A DNA stretch of 64,000 nucleotides from CAZLKN01 sp964560135 (GCA_964560135.1 CAZLKN010000010.1:1-64000), one strand, 5' to 3'. Positions 1-9,011 are shown, counted from the stretch's first letter. A program made the numbers and translations. Notes: a model not told the origin generated them from the letters alone.

Positions 1-1
1 C

Positions 2-58
2 TGCAACGACGCCTTCGCCCTGGCCTACGCGAGCCCCTTCTGGCTGGGGGCCGGGTAG
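2..58 (+). CDS. C-terminal fragment of a gene cut by the window edge
   Basis: The first 57 bases read as 18 codons followed by TAG, ending in the residues AYASPFWLGAG. Codon choice is GC-rich at third positions, as in the neighbouring genes, so this is probably the tail of a real gene lying left of the window. The fragment is too short to name a family. It stops immediately before the convergent HEPN gene, whose stop codon begins on the next base. Confidence 0.45.
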   Translation, partial: CNDAFALAYASPFWLGAG

Positions 59-475
59 TCACAGGTCGGGAGGCGGATCGGACTCGTCGGGACCCCGGGA
101 CCCGGCCTCGTCCACGATCGCCCGGCAACGGTCGATGAACGCCTTCGCGTCGTCCCGGTACCGCAGAAGATCATCGATGGTCTCGACGAACCGTTCGGCA
201 GGCCCGTAGTCGGCCACGGCGCGGATGCCGAAGAGCTTCTTCAGTACCGGCACCTCACCGAAGGTCTGTGCGAACGACGAGATCAGGCCCGTGTGGGTCT
301 TCGCGTACCGTCCCTTCGTCGCCAGAGCCGCACGGGCGGCATGGAACGCCGCGTAGTACAGGCGGTTGGCCGCGCCGGCCCTATTGCCCGCGTCGAGCAG
401 AAGCTCGGCCCCCGCCATGGCCTCGTCGGCCCCCGACATCTCCGCCCTAGCCCAATCGAGCTGACCCGGGGTCAC
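59..475 (-). CDS. HEPN-domain protein, likely toxin of a MNT/HEPN pair
   Basis: A 138-residue all-helical HEPN protein. Known HepT-type toxins are ribonucleases whose active site is an R-x4-H motif; RYAKTH, near residue 55, fits it. The start is a GTG overlapping the stop of the upstream nucleotidyltransferase gene by four bases (GTGA), so the two are translated together. In the known type VII systems the nucleotidyltransferase partner AMPylates the HEPN toxin and neutralises it; that role is inferred here from family and gene order. The acidic, proline-rich tail (residues 125-138) is probably disordered. Confidence 0.8.
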   Translation of the reverse strand: MTPGQLDWARAEMSGADEAMAGAELLLDAGNRAGAANRLYYAAFHAARAALATKGRYAKTHTGLISSFAQTFGEVPVLKKLFGIRAVADYGPAERFVETIDDLLRYRDDAKAFIDRCRAIVDEAGSRGPDESDPPPDL

Positions 476-831
476 AGGCGCACCGAACGCTCGCGGATCT
501 CGTTGTAGAAGCCCGTGGCCCGGGAGACGGGTGCGTGATACCCGTCGAATTCAAGGACCATGGGGGACAGGCGGATGTCCACCGCGATGGCGAGGTCCAG
601 GATCGCCTCCCTGGTTCGCGCATCGAGGTCGTCGACGAGGACGAGGATGTCGACGTCGGACTCGTCGTCCCAATCCTCGCGCACCTTGGACCCGTAGAGC
701 CGGAGGTCGCGGACACGCTCCCCGAAGCGCTCCCGCACTGCGTCGCGGAAGCGTTCCACGGCCCGCCGTTCGTCCGGCGGGATCCGTCGGAGGACCGCCG
801 CAGCATCGAGGTCCGATCCCATCACATCCAT
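472..831 (-). CDS. minimal nucleotidyltransferase (MNT), likely antitoxin
   Basis: A 119-residue nucleotidyltransferase of the MNT class. The catalytic signature GS-x10-DxD is intact: GSK at about residue 47 is followed ten residues later by DVD, and a third acidic residue lies further on. It is the first gene of a two-gene unit with the HEPN gene. Members of this class act as antitoxins by transferring AMP to the partner HEPN protein. ATG at 831 is used; another in-frame ATG lies three codons further on and no strong ribosome-binding site separates them. Confidence 0.8.
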   Translation of the reverse strand: MDVMGSDLDAAAVLRRIPPDERRAVERFRDAVRERFGERVRDLRLYGSKVREDWDDESDVDILVLVDDLDARTREAILDLAIAVDIRLSPMVLEFDGYHAPVSRATGFYNEIRERSVRL

Positions 832-855
832 CGTACGGCGCCGAGCCCCGCCCTC

Positions 856-2388
856 TCAGCGCCGGCGGGCCTCGATCCAGGCCGTCCGGCGTAGCACACC
901 GGTCGTGGGATGGAGTGCCTCCAGGACCCCGTCCGGCTCGAATCCGAGGGAGCGCAGCCTAGACGGGACGTCCTCGGCCCCCGCCTGGACCCGGTCGGCC
1001 CGGACGACGAGCCGTCCGCCGGGAGCGAGGACGTCGCGCAGGATCCGCTCCACAAGCTCGCGTCGCCGTGACGGGGGCGGGTAGTCGAGGCCCGTGTGGA
1101 CGACGTCGTAGCGGCGTGGCGGGGTCCAGGTGAGCACGTTGGCGGTGTGGATCCGGTCGGCGTGGGAGGGCAGCCGCCTCCGGGCCAAGCCGGCCAGCCG
1201 CCACGAGATCTCCAAGCCGTGGCAGCGGACGGTGAAACCGCGCTCGGCCCCCCACCGCTCCAGCGACTCCATCAGGTACCCGTTGGCACAGCCGACATCG
1301 AGGACCGCGTCACCGTCGCTGCAAACGTCCAGGACGAGCTCGCGGGACCACCGCCACTCGGTTTCGTCGCCGCTCTTGCCCGACTGGCCACGCGGATCAT
1401 CCGAAGCCAGGTAGGCGTCGCCGAGAGCTTCCTCCACCATGTCGTGCCAGGCGTCCTCGTCGATGCGTCCGGCATCGAGGTCGGCGCGGGCGGCGGCGCA
1501 GGCACGCGCGCACCAGTCGCCGTCGGGGGCCGGGAGGCCGAGCATCCGGGCGACCGCGGGCAGGCCGACGCGGAGCTGCCGGAGCTGGATCCATCGCACC
1601 CGCGGCGCGTCGGGGATCGGCGGCCCGCCGGCGGAGGCGGCGAAGTAGCCGACGACCATCGCCAGGAGGTCGGTGCTCTCCGGGGCGACCTCCTCGGGCA
1701 GCGGGCCGCCCTCCATCCGCAGGCTCGGGAGCCAGGCGGCGACGTCCAGGGCGCCGTTGCCGCGGCAGGCGCTGTTCCAGTCCACGAGCACGACGCGGTC
1801 GCCGGTGAGACAGATGTTGTCGCTGCGGCCGTCGAGATGGAGGAGGTCGTCGCCGGCGAGCACCGCGGACGACTCCGCCTCCAGCAGGCGCGGCAGCGCG
1901 GAGGAGAGCCATGCTTCCGAGCAGATCGCCAGGCGCAGGAACGGCTCCGGGTCGGCGGCCACGCGGGCCCACCCGCTCAGCCACGCCCGGTGGACCTCGA
2001 GGTCCGGCACCCAGTCGGGGGCCGGCGTGCGGGCCACCGCGCCGAAGGTCGCGTGGACCCGCTCCACGTCGCCGGGCCGCCACGGCGGGGGCCAGTGCGC
2101 GCCGCTCAGATCCTCGAGGAGCAGCAGGGGGTGGGGTCCGCTGTCATCGGCGGCGAGCATCTGCGGAAGGAAGTCGGCGTCCAGATCCTCGTAGAGCCGG
2201 CGCTCGGCGCGCAGCCAGGAGGCGGTGAGGTCGTTCACGGCGGCCTTCACGAAGGCGCTCGTGGCGTCGTCGAAGCCCACGACCCACCGCTGCGCGGGGG
2301 TGAACCCGCCCTGGACGCGGCGCCAGTCCCGCGGCCGGCGTCCGGCGGCCCGGGTCACGCGCTCCACGAGGTCCTGCGGCGGCTCCAT
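856..2388 (-). CDS. aminoglycoside-phosphotransferase-like kinase fused to a SAM methyltransferase
   Basis: A 510-residue two-domain protein. Residues 1 to about 290 resemble APH/ChoK small-molecule kinases: the Brenner motif H184-L-D186-x4-N191 and the metal-binding D203 of LVDWNS are present. Residues 345-510 form a class I methyltransferase with the SAM loop VLDVGCANGY (362-371) and a later APGGRLVV strand. Neither substrate can be read from the sequence. A TATACT hexamer on the minus strand (2404-2399) ends ten bases before the ATG, which suggests a nearly leaderless transcript. The gene is divergent from the gene at 2517. The pairing of domains is unusual and could be a true fusion or a specialised antibiotic- or lipid-modifying enzyme. 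Confidence 0.75.
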   Translation of the reverse strand: MEPPQDLVERVTRAAGRRPRDWRRVQGGFTPAQRWVVGFDDATSAFVKAAVNDLTASWLRAERRLYEDLDADFLPQMLAADDSGPHPLLLLEDLSGAHWPPPWRPGDVERVHATFGAVARTPAPDWVPDLEVHRAWLSGWARVAADPEPFLRLAICSEAWLSSALPRLLEAESSAVLAGDDLLHLDGRSDNICLTGDRVVLVDWNSACRGNGALDVAAWLPSLRMEGGPLPEEVAPESTDLLAMVVGYFAASAGGPPIPDAPRVRWIQLRQLRVGLPAVARMLGLPAPDGDWCARACAAARADLDAGRIDEDAWHDMVEEALGDAYLASDDPRGQSGKSGDETEWRWSRELVLDVCSDGDAVLDVGCANGYLMESLERWGAERGFTVRCHGLEISWRLAGLARRRLPSHADRIHTANVLTWTPPRRYDVVHTGLDYPPPSRRRELVERILRDVLAPGGRLVVRADRVQAGAEDVPSRLRSLGFEPDGVLEALHPTTGVLRRTAWIEARRR

Positions 2389-2424
2389 GGGGGCCGGAAG
2401 TATAGCGCCCGGGGGCCAAGTGGC

Positions 2425-2454
2425 TTGTGTATCGGGCCGGGGTGTGTGGATAAT
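2425..2454 (+). promoter_or_regulatory. sigma70-type promoter for the gene at 2517
   Basis: TTGTGT (2425-2430) and GATAAT (2449-2454) are separated by 18 bases. Transcription would start near 2461, giving a leader of about 55 bases before the GTG at 2517. The leader contains CACG-N9-CGTG (about 2468-2484), which might be an operator; that part is only suggestive. Confidence 0.6.
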
Positions 2455-2516
2455 GTCCTCCTAGTTACACGGATGTGATTCGTGTGCATGATGTGACAAC
2501 CTCGGAGGTGACGAGC

Positions 2517-3146
2517 GTGGCGGTACCCGAGCGGTCGATGGAGGCTCAGCAGCAGCTCGAACGCGTGCTCTTCGAGCGCGGCCCCGCGGGATACCGCGGC
2601 GTCCGTGTGACCGGTTCGCTGGCGGAGACGATCCCGTTCCCGCTGCGCCTGCCCGTCCAGGTCGAGGAGGAAGGCCCGGACACCTGGCACGACGAGTCGC
2701 TGCGCCGCCGGGCCGAGATGCTGCTCACCGAGCTCGAGGAGGCCATCGAGCAGGGACGCGACCGCCGCGCCGAGCGCCTCAAGTCCGCGTTCCTCGGCGT
2801 CGTCCACGCCGACCGCCTGGCCCGCATCGCCGACACCGCCCGGGCCGAGGGCCTGCGCCTGGACCCCACGGGGGCCGGACCGGTGTTCCACCGTCCCACG
2901 GTGTTCCTGCGCGACCGGCTCCCCTGGTGCCTCACCCCTCTCGACGAGCAGCACGACCCGGACCTGCCGGAGCGGGCGCGCCTGATCCTGGAGGCCTGGG
3001 AGGCCTCGGGCAAGCCCTTCGACGCCTACTACGTGGCCGACGAACCCCGGGGGTCGGGCCCGCTCCCCTGCCGCTGCCTCATCGGCGTCGTCTCTGCCGA
3101 CGGCTCGACGGGGGACTGGTTCATCCTCGAACGCTGGGGCTGCTAA
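2517..3146 (+). CDS. protein of unknown function, 209 residues
   Basis: No family was recognised. The start is placed at GTG 2517 because GGAGG (2504-2508) lies eight bases upstream; the frame is open back to a GTG at 2475 that has no ribosome-binding site. The product is soluble, with a charged helical stretch (about residues 45-80), a proline/leucine-rich middle and a C-terminal segment with two nearby cysteines (PCRC). There is no signal peptide or membrane segment. Its TAA stop overlaps the stop of the convergent ABC-F gene by four bases. Confidence 0.65.
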   Translation: MAVPERSMEAQQQLERVLFERGPAGYRGVRVTGSLAETIPFPLRLPVQVEEEGPDTWHDESLRRRAEMLLTELEEAIEQGRDRRAERLKSAFLGVVHADRLARIADTARAEGLRLDPTGAGPVFHRPTVFLRDRLPWCLTPLDEQHDPDLPERARLILEAWEASGKPFDAYYVADEPRGSGPLPCRCLIGVVSADGSTGDWFILERWGC

Positions 3147-4759
3147 CCGAGCTCGATCCGGCGTTCGATCTGGAGCGCCTCCAGGAACCTCCGGTCGTGG
3201 GTGACCACGATGAGCGTGCCCTCGAAGGCCCCCAGTGCCGTCTCCAGCTCCTCGATCGCGGGCAGGTCGAGATGGTTGGTGGGCTCGTCCAGGACCAGGC
3301 AGTTGACCCCCTTCGCGGCCAGCGCCCCCAGTCCCGCTCTCGTGCGCTCGCCCGGCGACAGCGACGCCGACGGCCGTCCCACCTCCTCGGCCCCCAGGCG
3401 GAACTTCGCCAGCAGCGTCCGTGCCTCCCCGGGCTGAAGCCCCGTGTCCCGGCAGAAGACGTCCAGCAGCGGCTCGGGCGTGGCGTAGGCGGCGCGGTCC
3501 TGTCCGATCACCCCGAGGACGGCCCCCGGGCCCACGTACCGCTCGCCGCTGTCCAGCGACAGCTCGCCGAGCAGCGCCCGAAGCAGCGTCGTCTTGCCGC
3601 TGCCGTTGCGCCCGAGGATCGCGACACGCTCGCCCCATCCGATCTCCAACGACACCGGGCCGAGGCGAAAGGTGCCGAGGGTGACTACGGCGTCGGTGAG
3701 CCGGGCGACGACGTCCCCGGCGCGCTTGGAGGGCTCGAGGTTCAACCGGAGCTCCCACGGCTCGAAGGGCTTCGGCGCCACCTCGAGCCGGTCGAGCTGT
3801 TTCTCGATCCGCCGCACGCGGGAGGCCTGCTTCTCCGTGCGGTTCAGCGCGAAGTCGCGCTGCATCTTGTCGTTGTCGGACGGCTGCCGCCGCTGCTTGC
3901 TCGCGCCCTGCTCGGCCCAGGCGCGGATCCGCCGGGCCCGCTCGGTGAGCTCGCGGCGCTGCGCCGTGGTGCGCTCGTGGGCCCGGTAGCCGTGGGCACG
4001 GTCGACCTCGCGGGCGTGCAGGTAGGCGTCCCAGCCGCCGGAGTACAGGCGGGTGGACGCCGTGCCCTCCTGGATCTCGAACACGTCGTGGACGACCCGC
4101 TCGAGGAACGCGCGGTCGTGGGAGACGACCACCACCCCGCCGGCGAGCCGCTCCACATGCGACTCGAGCCGCTCGAGGCCATCCAGATCCAGGTCGTTGG
4201 TGGGCTCGTCGAGCAGGAAGACGCCGAACCGCGCCAGCAGGACGGCCCCCAGCGCCGCCCGGGCCCGCTGCCCGCCCGAGAGCGAACCCATCGACCGGTG
4301 GACGTGGTCGGTGAGGCCGAGGTCCGCGCATACCGATGCCGCCCGGGCCTCCAAGTCGCCTCCGCCGAGCAGCACGAAGCGATCCAGCGCCTCGCTGTAG
4401 GCGTCCGCGGTCTTTGACGATGCGCCCATGGCCGCAGCCAGACGGTCGACCTCGGCCTCCGCGGCGACCACGCCGGTGCGGCGGGCGAGGTAGGCGAGCA
4501 CGGTCTCGGCCGGGTCGGCGTCGGGCTCCTGAGGCAGGTACCCGACGGCCAGCGACCGCGGCGACCAGACCACCTCGCCCGAGTCGGGGGGCTCCAGGCG
4601 CGCGAGCATACGCAGCAGCGTGCTCTTGCCGGTCCCGTTGGGGCCCACGAGGCCGATGCGTGCACCGGGGGCCACAGTGAGACTGACGTCGCTCAGGAGC
4701 AGCTTGGCGCCGTAGGCCTTGGAGACCTCACGGCAGGTGATGGTGCCGGTTGCGTGCAT
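3143..4759 (-). CDS. ABC-F family ATPase
   Basis: A 538-residue protein with two ABC nucleotide-binding domains and no membrane segments, which defines the ABC-F class of ribosome-associated ATPases. Walker A motifs are GPNGTGKST (39-47) and GRNGSGKTT in the second half; signatures are LSGGQRAR and LSPGERTR; both Walker B motifs read LDEPTN. A basic, glutamine-rich inter-domain linker (about residues 250-300) separates the domains. Family members either rescue stalled ribosomes or protect them from ribosome-targeting antibiotics; the sequence does not decide which. It stands as a single leftward gene. Confidence 0.85.
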   Translation of the reverse strand: MHATGTITCREVSKAYGAKLLLSDVSLTVAPGARIGLVGPNGTGKSTLLRMLARLEPPDSGEVVWSPRSLAVGYLPQEPDADPAETVLAYLARRTGVVAAEAEVDRLAAAMGASSKTADAYSEALDRFVLLGGGDLEARAASVCADLGLTDHVHRSMGSLSGGQRARAALGAVLLARFGVFLLDEPTNDLDLDGLERLESHVERLAGGVVVVSHDRAFLERVVHDVFEIQEGTASTRLYSGGWDAYLHAREVDRAHGYRAHERTTAQRRELTERARRIRAWAEQGASKQRRQPSDNDKMQRDFALNRTEKQASRVRRIEKQLDRLEVAPKPFEPWELRLNLEPSKRAGDVVARLTDAVVTLGTFRLGPVSLEIGWGERVAILGRNGSGKTTLLRALLGELSLDSGERYVGPGAVLGVIGQDRAAYATPEPLLDVFCRDTGLQPGEARTLLAKFRLGAEEVGRPSASLSPGERTRAGLGALAAKGVNCLVLDEPTNHLDLPAIEELETALGAFEGTLIVVTHDRRFLEALQIERRIELG

Positions 4760-4893
4760 GGGAGCCGACCTTTCGCATTCGAGCGGGATCCCCTCGGGAG
4801 GACCTTCGGGGAGCGACGATGGTCGGCTATCTCATCTCGCGTGGGATCGGGGCTACCGGCAGGCGGCTCGCGCCGCAGCCTCATGATGCCACA

Positions 4894-5475
4894 TCACGCG
4901 CGTTCCGACGCCTCCTGGTCTTCGACCCACCGCAGCGCCGGCAGGCCGTCGATGCTCGCGGCGTTGCGCTCCGCCTGGTAAGCGGCGAGGCCGTCCTCGC
5001 CTTTGCGTCCGGCCCACGTGAGCAACTGATCCCGCGCGCCCTCGTAGGTGTACAGCGGGACGCCGAACCCGCAGGAGTCGGCGATGCGCGTGACGTCCAC
5101 GCGGATGATGCCCCGGGCCTCGGGTTCGGATGGGAACAGCGAACGCAGCTCCGCGAAACCGGGATCGCGCGGCTCGACGACCTCGCCTCGTCCGTAGAGG
5201 CGCAGGATCCGCGGGGGGCCCTCGAAGGCGCAGACCATGATCGTGATCCGTCCGTTCTCGCGCAGGTGCGCGATCGTCTCGGCGCCGCTGCCGACGTAGT
5301 CGAGGTAGGCGACGCTGCGGGGGCCGAGGACCCGGAAGGTGTCCAGGCCCTTGGGGGACAGGTTCACGTGCCCGGAGGGGCCCGCGGGGGCCGTGGCGAC
5401 GAAGAAGACGTGCTGCGCCTCGATGAACCCTCGGAGCCTGTCGTCGATCTCCTCGTACAGCTTGCCCATCGTCAC
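4894..5475 (-). CDS. pyridoxamine 5'-phosphate oxidase-like flavin-binding protein
   Basis: A 193-residue split-barrel protein of the PNPOx-like superfamily. The opening region HVFFVATAP..GHVNLSPKG followed by TIAHLRENGRITIM is typical of the group that binds FMN, F420 or haem. The substrate is not predictable. Two start codons are possible, GTG at 5475 and ATG at 5469; no strong ribosome-binding site favours either. It lies between the ABC-F gene and the RCC1-repeat gene, both also leftward, with no obvious functional link. Confidence 0.75.
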   Translation of the reverse strand: MTMGKLYEEIDDRLRGFIEAQHVFFVATAPAGPSGHVNLSPKGLDTFRVLGPRSVAYLDYVGSGAETIAHLRENGRITIMVCAFEGPPRILRLYGRGEVVEPRDPGFAELRSLFPSEPEARGIIRVDVTRIADSCGFGVPLYTYEGARDQLLTWAGRKGEDGLAAYQAERNAASIDGLPALRWVEDQEASERA

Positions 5476-5561
5476 GCCCCCGGATCGGTCGAGGGTCCAG
5501 CCTACGGAGGATTAGGCTTCGGCGACCAGGATCAGGGGCGCGGAGAGCCAGGAGCCTCGGC

Positions 5562-6782
5562 TCACCCGACTCCGCTTGGAGGAACGGAACCGATCGCGAG
5601 GCTGTGCGAGCCCGGTTCCGAGCCTCCGGCCGCGACAGCCACCGTTCCCGAGAGTCGCACGACCGGTAGCGGAATGGCTCGGCTGATGACCGTGCCGTCC
5701 CCCAACTCCCCGGATCCGTTCGATCCCCAACTCCAGACCGTGCCCTCCTGGCCCGCAGCAAGGCTATGGTTAAATCCGGCAGCAACAGTCACCGCCTCAG
5801 CGAGTCCCACAAGTTGCACGGGGGTAGTGCGGTCGGTGGTCGTCCCGTCCCCAAGCTGCCCGAAGTTGTTCCGTCCCCAAGCCCACACGGAGCCGTCCTC
5901 ACGCACGGCCAGGCTGTGCCTCCATCCACTGGCGATGGCCACAACATCGAAGAGGCCGTTCACCTGCACTGGCGTGGTGCGACGCGCTGTCGTCCCGTCT
6001 CCAAGCTCCCCCCAGAAGTTCTGCCCCCAGGCCCAAACAGTTCCATCTTCACGCACGGCCAAGCTGAAAGACCCTCCGGCGGCAATGGCCACCACATCCG
6101 AGAGCCCTGTGACCTGCACCGGGGTGCTTCGGTCGGTGGTGGTCCCGTCCCCCAGCTGCCCCACCTGGTTCCGTCCCCAGGCCCAGAGAGTGCCGTCCTG
6201 GTGCAGTGCCAGGCTGTGCTGCACGCCGGCAGAAACGACCACCACATCGGCGAGCCCCGCAACCTCTACGGGGGCACTGCGGTTGGTGTTCGTCCCGTCC
6301 CCCAGTTGCCGGTAGCCGTTCCACCCCCAGGCCCACACGGAGCCGTCCTCGCGTACGGCCAAGCTGTGCCACAACCCCGCAGCGACATCCACCACATCGG
6401 AGAGACCGCCCACGTCCACCGGGGTGGTGCGGTTGGTGGTCGTCCCATCTCCCAGCTGCCCATTCTGGTTCCGTCCCCAGGCCCACACGGAGCCGTCCTC
6501 ACGTAAGGCCAGACTGTGGTCGCCTCCGGCCTCGACGGCCACGGCGTCGGAGAGTCCTGTTACCTGCAAGGAAAACGGCCGGAAGAACCTGACTCCTGTG
6601 GAGGGGTCTCTGCCCGTGGGCCAGTTCCCGTCCCCCAGCTGCCCAAAGTAGTTCGATCCCCAGGCCCGAACGGGTGCCCAATGGTCCGACGCCACCGCTG
6701 GGGGCACCGCTGGGGCACCTGCAGCCAGGAGTAGAACGCAAAGGCAGAGCACGAAACCGCGTCGCATCGCTCGAGTGTCCAT
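5562..6782 (-). CDS. secreted RCC1-repeat (seven-bladed propeller) protein
   Basis: A 406-residue exported protein. Start ATG 6782 follows GGAGGAGGTCGGGGGGAG; the frame stays open upstream without a better start. Residues 6-32 form a signal peptide ending near AVASD. The rest consists of seven RCC1 repeats of about 50 residues, each with a (V/L)WAWGxNxxGQLGDGTTTxRTTPVxV core, ending in a shorter, diverged blade. Seven repeats fit one complete beta-propeller. No cell-wall anchor, catalytic motif or extra domain is visible, so a binding role outside the cell is inferred. The repeats are nearly identical at DNA level (period about 150 bases), which suggests recent duplication or conversion. Confidence 0.85.
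   Translation of the reverse strand: MDTRAMRRGFVLCLCVLLLAAGAPAVPPAVASDHWAPVRAWGSNYFGQLGDGNWPTGRDPSTGVRFFRPFSLQVTGLSDAVAVEAGGDHSLALREDGSVWAWGRNQNGQLGDGTTTNRTTPVDVGGLSDVVDVAAGLWHSLAVREDGSVWAWGWNGYRQLGDGTNTNRSAPVEVAGLADVVVVSAGVQHSLALHQDGTLWAWGRNQVGQLGDGTTTDRSTPVQVTGLSDVVAIAAGGSFSLAVREDGTVWAWGQNFWGELGDGTTARRTTPVQVNGLFDVVAIASGWRHSLAVREDGSVWAWGRNNFGQLGDGTTTDRTTPVQLVGLAEAVTVAAGFNHSLAAGQEGTVWSWGSNGSGELGDGTVISRAIPLPVVRLSGTVAVAAGGSEPGSHSLAIGSVPPSGVG
5640..6670 (-). repeat. tandem coding repeats of the RCC1 propeller
   Basis: About seven tandem units of roughly 150 bases. The plus strand repeatedly shows gtcccgtcccc(c)agctgcc and cccacacggagccgtcctc. They encode successive propeller blades and keep the reading frame throughout. 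They are too long and too continuous for CRISPR repeats. Confidence 0.8.
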
Positions 6783-6932
6783 AGCTCCCCCCGACCTCCT
6801 CCCCCCAGACGGACACCCGTCCGGTCGTCCATACCAGTCCGACACCCTACTGGTTCGACGCCACTACCCCCGACCTCCTGCTCACAAACTGTGGGCTCTC
6901 GCCTCCCGCCGGTGGCCCAGGAACTACTTCAG

Positions 6933-7532
6933 TCACCTAGCGGTCCTTGCCGCCCCGGGGCTGCTCCCGGCCCCCAGCGCTCGTTCCAGCGCCCCGGGGT
7001 CGAGGCGGTCGAGCGGCGACGGTTCCCTTGGGTTCGCAGGGTAGTCGTCCAGCGGCCGCTCGTACCAGGCGACGTCGTGCCAGACGCCGTCCTTGAAGCC
7101 CACCTTCCGGTAGACGCCCACGGGGGTGAAGCCCATCGCCGTGTGGAGCCGGACGCTGGCGTCGTTGGGCAGCGTGATACCGGCCACGGCCGTGGCGTAG
7201 CCCTGCAGCGCGAGGACGGCGAACAGCGACCGGTACAGCGCGCGCCCGACGCCGGCACCCCGATGGCCCTCGCGGACGTACACCGAGACCTCCACCGACC
7301 ACCGGTAGGCGGCCCGGGCCCGGTGGGCGCCCCCGTAGGCGAACCCGATCACGCGGTCTTCTGTCTCGGAGACCAGCCAGGGCCATCGGGGAAAGGCTGC
7401 GGTGACGCGTCCTGCCATCTCGGTGCCGCTCGGGGCCTCGAGCTCGAAGGAGGTCGGACCGGCGACCGCGGGGGCGTAGATGGCCGCGAGGTCGGCGCCG
7501 TCCTCCGCCGTCGCGAGTCGGATGGGGGTCAT
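6933..7532 (-). CDS. GNAT acetyltransferase, phosphinothricin acetyltransferase-like
   Basis: About 199 residues from ATG 7532; an upstream ATG at 7556 would add eight residues, and neither has a strong ribosome-binding site. The order of elements matches the Pat/Bar-like GNAT group: N-terminal IRLATAEDGADLAAIYAPAV, the acetyl-CoA loop VREGHRGAGVGRAL, then the conserved NDASVRLHTAMGFTPVGVYRKVGFKDGVWHDV region split over two strands. Such enzymes N-acetylate amino-acid-like substrates such as phosphinothricin or methionine sulfoximine. The C-terminal 30 residues are low-complexity and family-atypical. Confidence 0.82.
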   Translation of the reverse strand: MTPIRLATAEDGADLAAIYAPAVAGPTSFELEAPSGTEMAGRVTAAFPRWPWLVSETEDRVIGFAYGGAHRARAAYRWSVEVSVYVREGHRGAGVGRALYRSLFAVLALQGYATAVAGITLPNDASVRLHTAMGFTPVGVYRKVGFKDGVWHDVAWYERPLDDYPANPREPSPLDRLDPGALERALGAGSSPGAARTAR

Positions 7533-7568
7533 CGATGTCGACCGGCAGAACGCCATCCGTTCACGCCG

Positions 7569-9011
7569 TCATCCTCGCACTCCGGAGGCCTCCGGCGGTA
7601 TCGCGGAAACAGGCCCGGAAACCGCCTCCGCATCGGCCTTCGGCGTCAAGGTGAGCAGCACACCCACCGCCGTGCCGTAGTCCGGACGCGGATTGTAGTC
7701 ACCCACAACCGGCGTATCCGGCGTGATCACCAAACCCAGACGCCGATTCTCCGCCACCGCAGCATCCGGATCACCGGGCGGAGGCGGCAGCACCTCCGGC
7801 ACCGGTGTGCCGTCGGGCCTGAAAAACCGGACCCCGCCCCCGGGGTCGACCTCGATCGTGTACCCCTTCTCATGCACCAGCCGATGATGGAACCGGCACA
7901 AACACACCAGATTCCCGTGACGCGTCTCCCCCTTATCCCGCCACCACCACTCGATGTGATGGACATCCACGAACCGCCTCGCCGTACACGACGGAAACCG
8001 GCACCCACCATCCCGCGCCAACACCGCACGCCGCATCGCCGGCGGCACCGACCGGCTCTTACGACCCACATCCAGCAACGATCCGTCCTCGCCGTGCAGG
8101 ACCGGGAACACCGACGCATCACACAACAGCCGCTTCACCGACTCCACACTCAACTCCGGACCATCATCCAACCCACACCGGTCCCCCGCCCCCGCATCCA
8201 CCAACGTCGCCGCATCCACATGCACCACCACCTGCGTCCGATCCCCACCAGAACGCGCCGCCGGACCATGCTCCAACACCGTCTCCGCCAACACCCCCAA
8301 TGCATCCGCCCGCCGCGCCGGCCACAGATTCGCCGCATCATCCGAGTACGCCACCCGCTCCGGCAGACCCCCATACGGCGGATGCACCGACGGCTCCCCG
8401 GGCACCGGAACAGGCGCCGCCTCAGCCACCTCCGCCTCCCCAAGCGTCTCCGCCACCTGCTGCAACGCCCGCACCACCAACGCGCCCTCCTCCGCCGGCA
8501 GACGCGCCGAGATCAACACACTCCCATCCTCGTCGTAGCGCCACTCCAGATAGCGCCTCTGGTAGCTCGCGTGGGCCGCCTCGGCGTCCTCGATACGCCG
8601 CATCCGCCGAAAGCCCCGCACGATCCGCTCCAACTGCGCCGCGGTGGCATGCCGCGCCCACTCCACCAACACCTCCTCGGTCTCAGCAGTCGCCACCCGC
8701 GTGATCGCGCGCACCTTCGAATACGACAGAACCCCCGAAGCGAACAACTCCCGCACCAACGGCAGACCCTCCAACGCGCTCGCCACCCGCACCCGCTCCC
8801 GCGCCGCCTCCGGACCGATCCCACACGCCCACGACAACCAATGCGCACACGTCCGACAGCCCTCCTCCGCCCAGCCCCCCAGCCGGTCGAACTCGGCCAG
8901 CATCAGCAGCCAACGACACTCCGCAGCCGCCAGGTCCGCCGCCCCCGAACGCAGCCCCTCCGACAACCGCTCCACAGCCTCCCGATCATGCGCCGGCACC
9001 ACCGTCTCCAT
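7569..9011 (-). CDS. DUF222/HNH endonuclease-like protein (13E12 repeat family)
   Basis: A 480-residue protein. Start ATG 9011 is preceded by GGGAGGTG eight bases away; the frame is open further upstream but lacks support. The N-terminal two thirds is a DUF222 helical domain; the C-terminus holds an HNH nuclease fold with C337..C342, HH351-352, N367, C370 and the CRFHH pair at 375-376. These genes exist in several copies in many actinobacteria (REP13E12 in mycobacteria) and behave as selfish or damage-linked elements. A perfect LexA box lies just upstream (9031-9044). Coding-strand composition is markedly G/T-rich compared with neighbours, consistent with transfer. Confidence 0.85.
   Translation of the reverse strand: METVVPAHDREAVERLSEGLRSGAADLAAAECRWLLMLAEFDRLGGWAEEGCRTCAHWLSWACGIGPEAARERVRVASALEGLPLVRELFASGVLSYSKVRAITRVATAETEEVLVEWARHATAAQLERIVRGFRRMRRIEDAEAAHASYQRRYLEWRYDEDGSVLISARLPAEEGALVVRALQQVAETLGEAEVAEAAPVPVPGEPSVHPPYGGLPERVAYSDDAANLWPARRADALGVLAETVLEHGPAARSGGDRTQVVVHVDAATLVDAGAGDRCGLDDGPELSVESVKRLLCDASVFPVLHGEDGSLLDVGRKSRSVPPAMRRAVLARDGGCRFPSCTARRFVDVHHIEWWWRDKGETRHGNLVCLCRFHHRLVHEKGYTIEVDPGGGVRFFRPDGTPVPEVLPPPPGDPDAAVAENRRLGLVITPDTPVVGDYNPRPDYGTAVGVLLTLTPKADAEAVSGPVSAIPPEASGVRG

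Noticed and set aside
5640..6670. Regularly spaced repeats that might suggest a CRISPR array
   Set aside because: The period is about 150 bases, there are no distinct spacers, and the repeats encode RCC1 propeller blades in one continuous frame.
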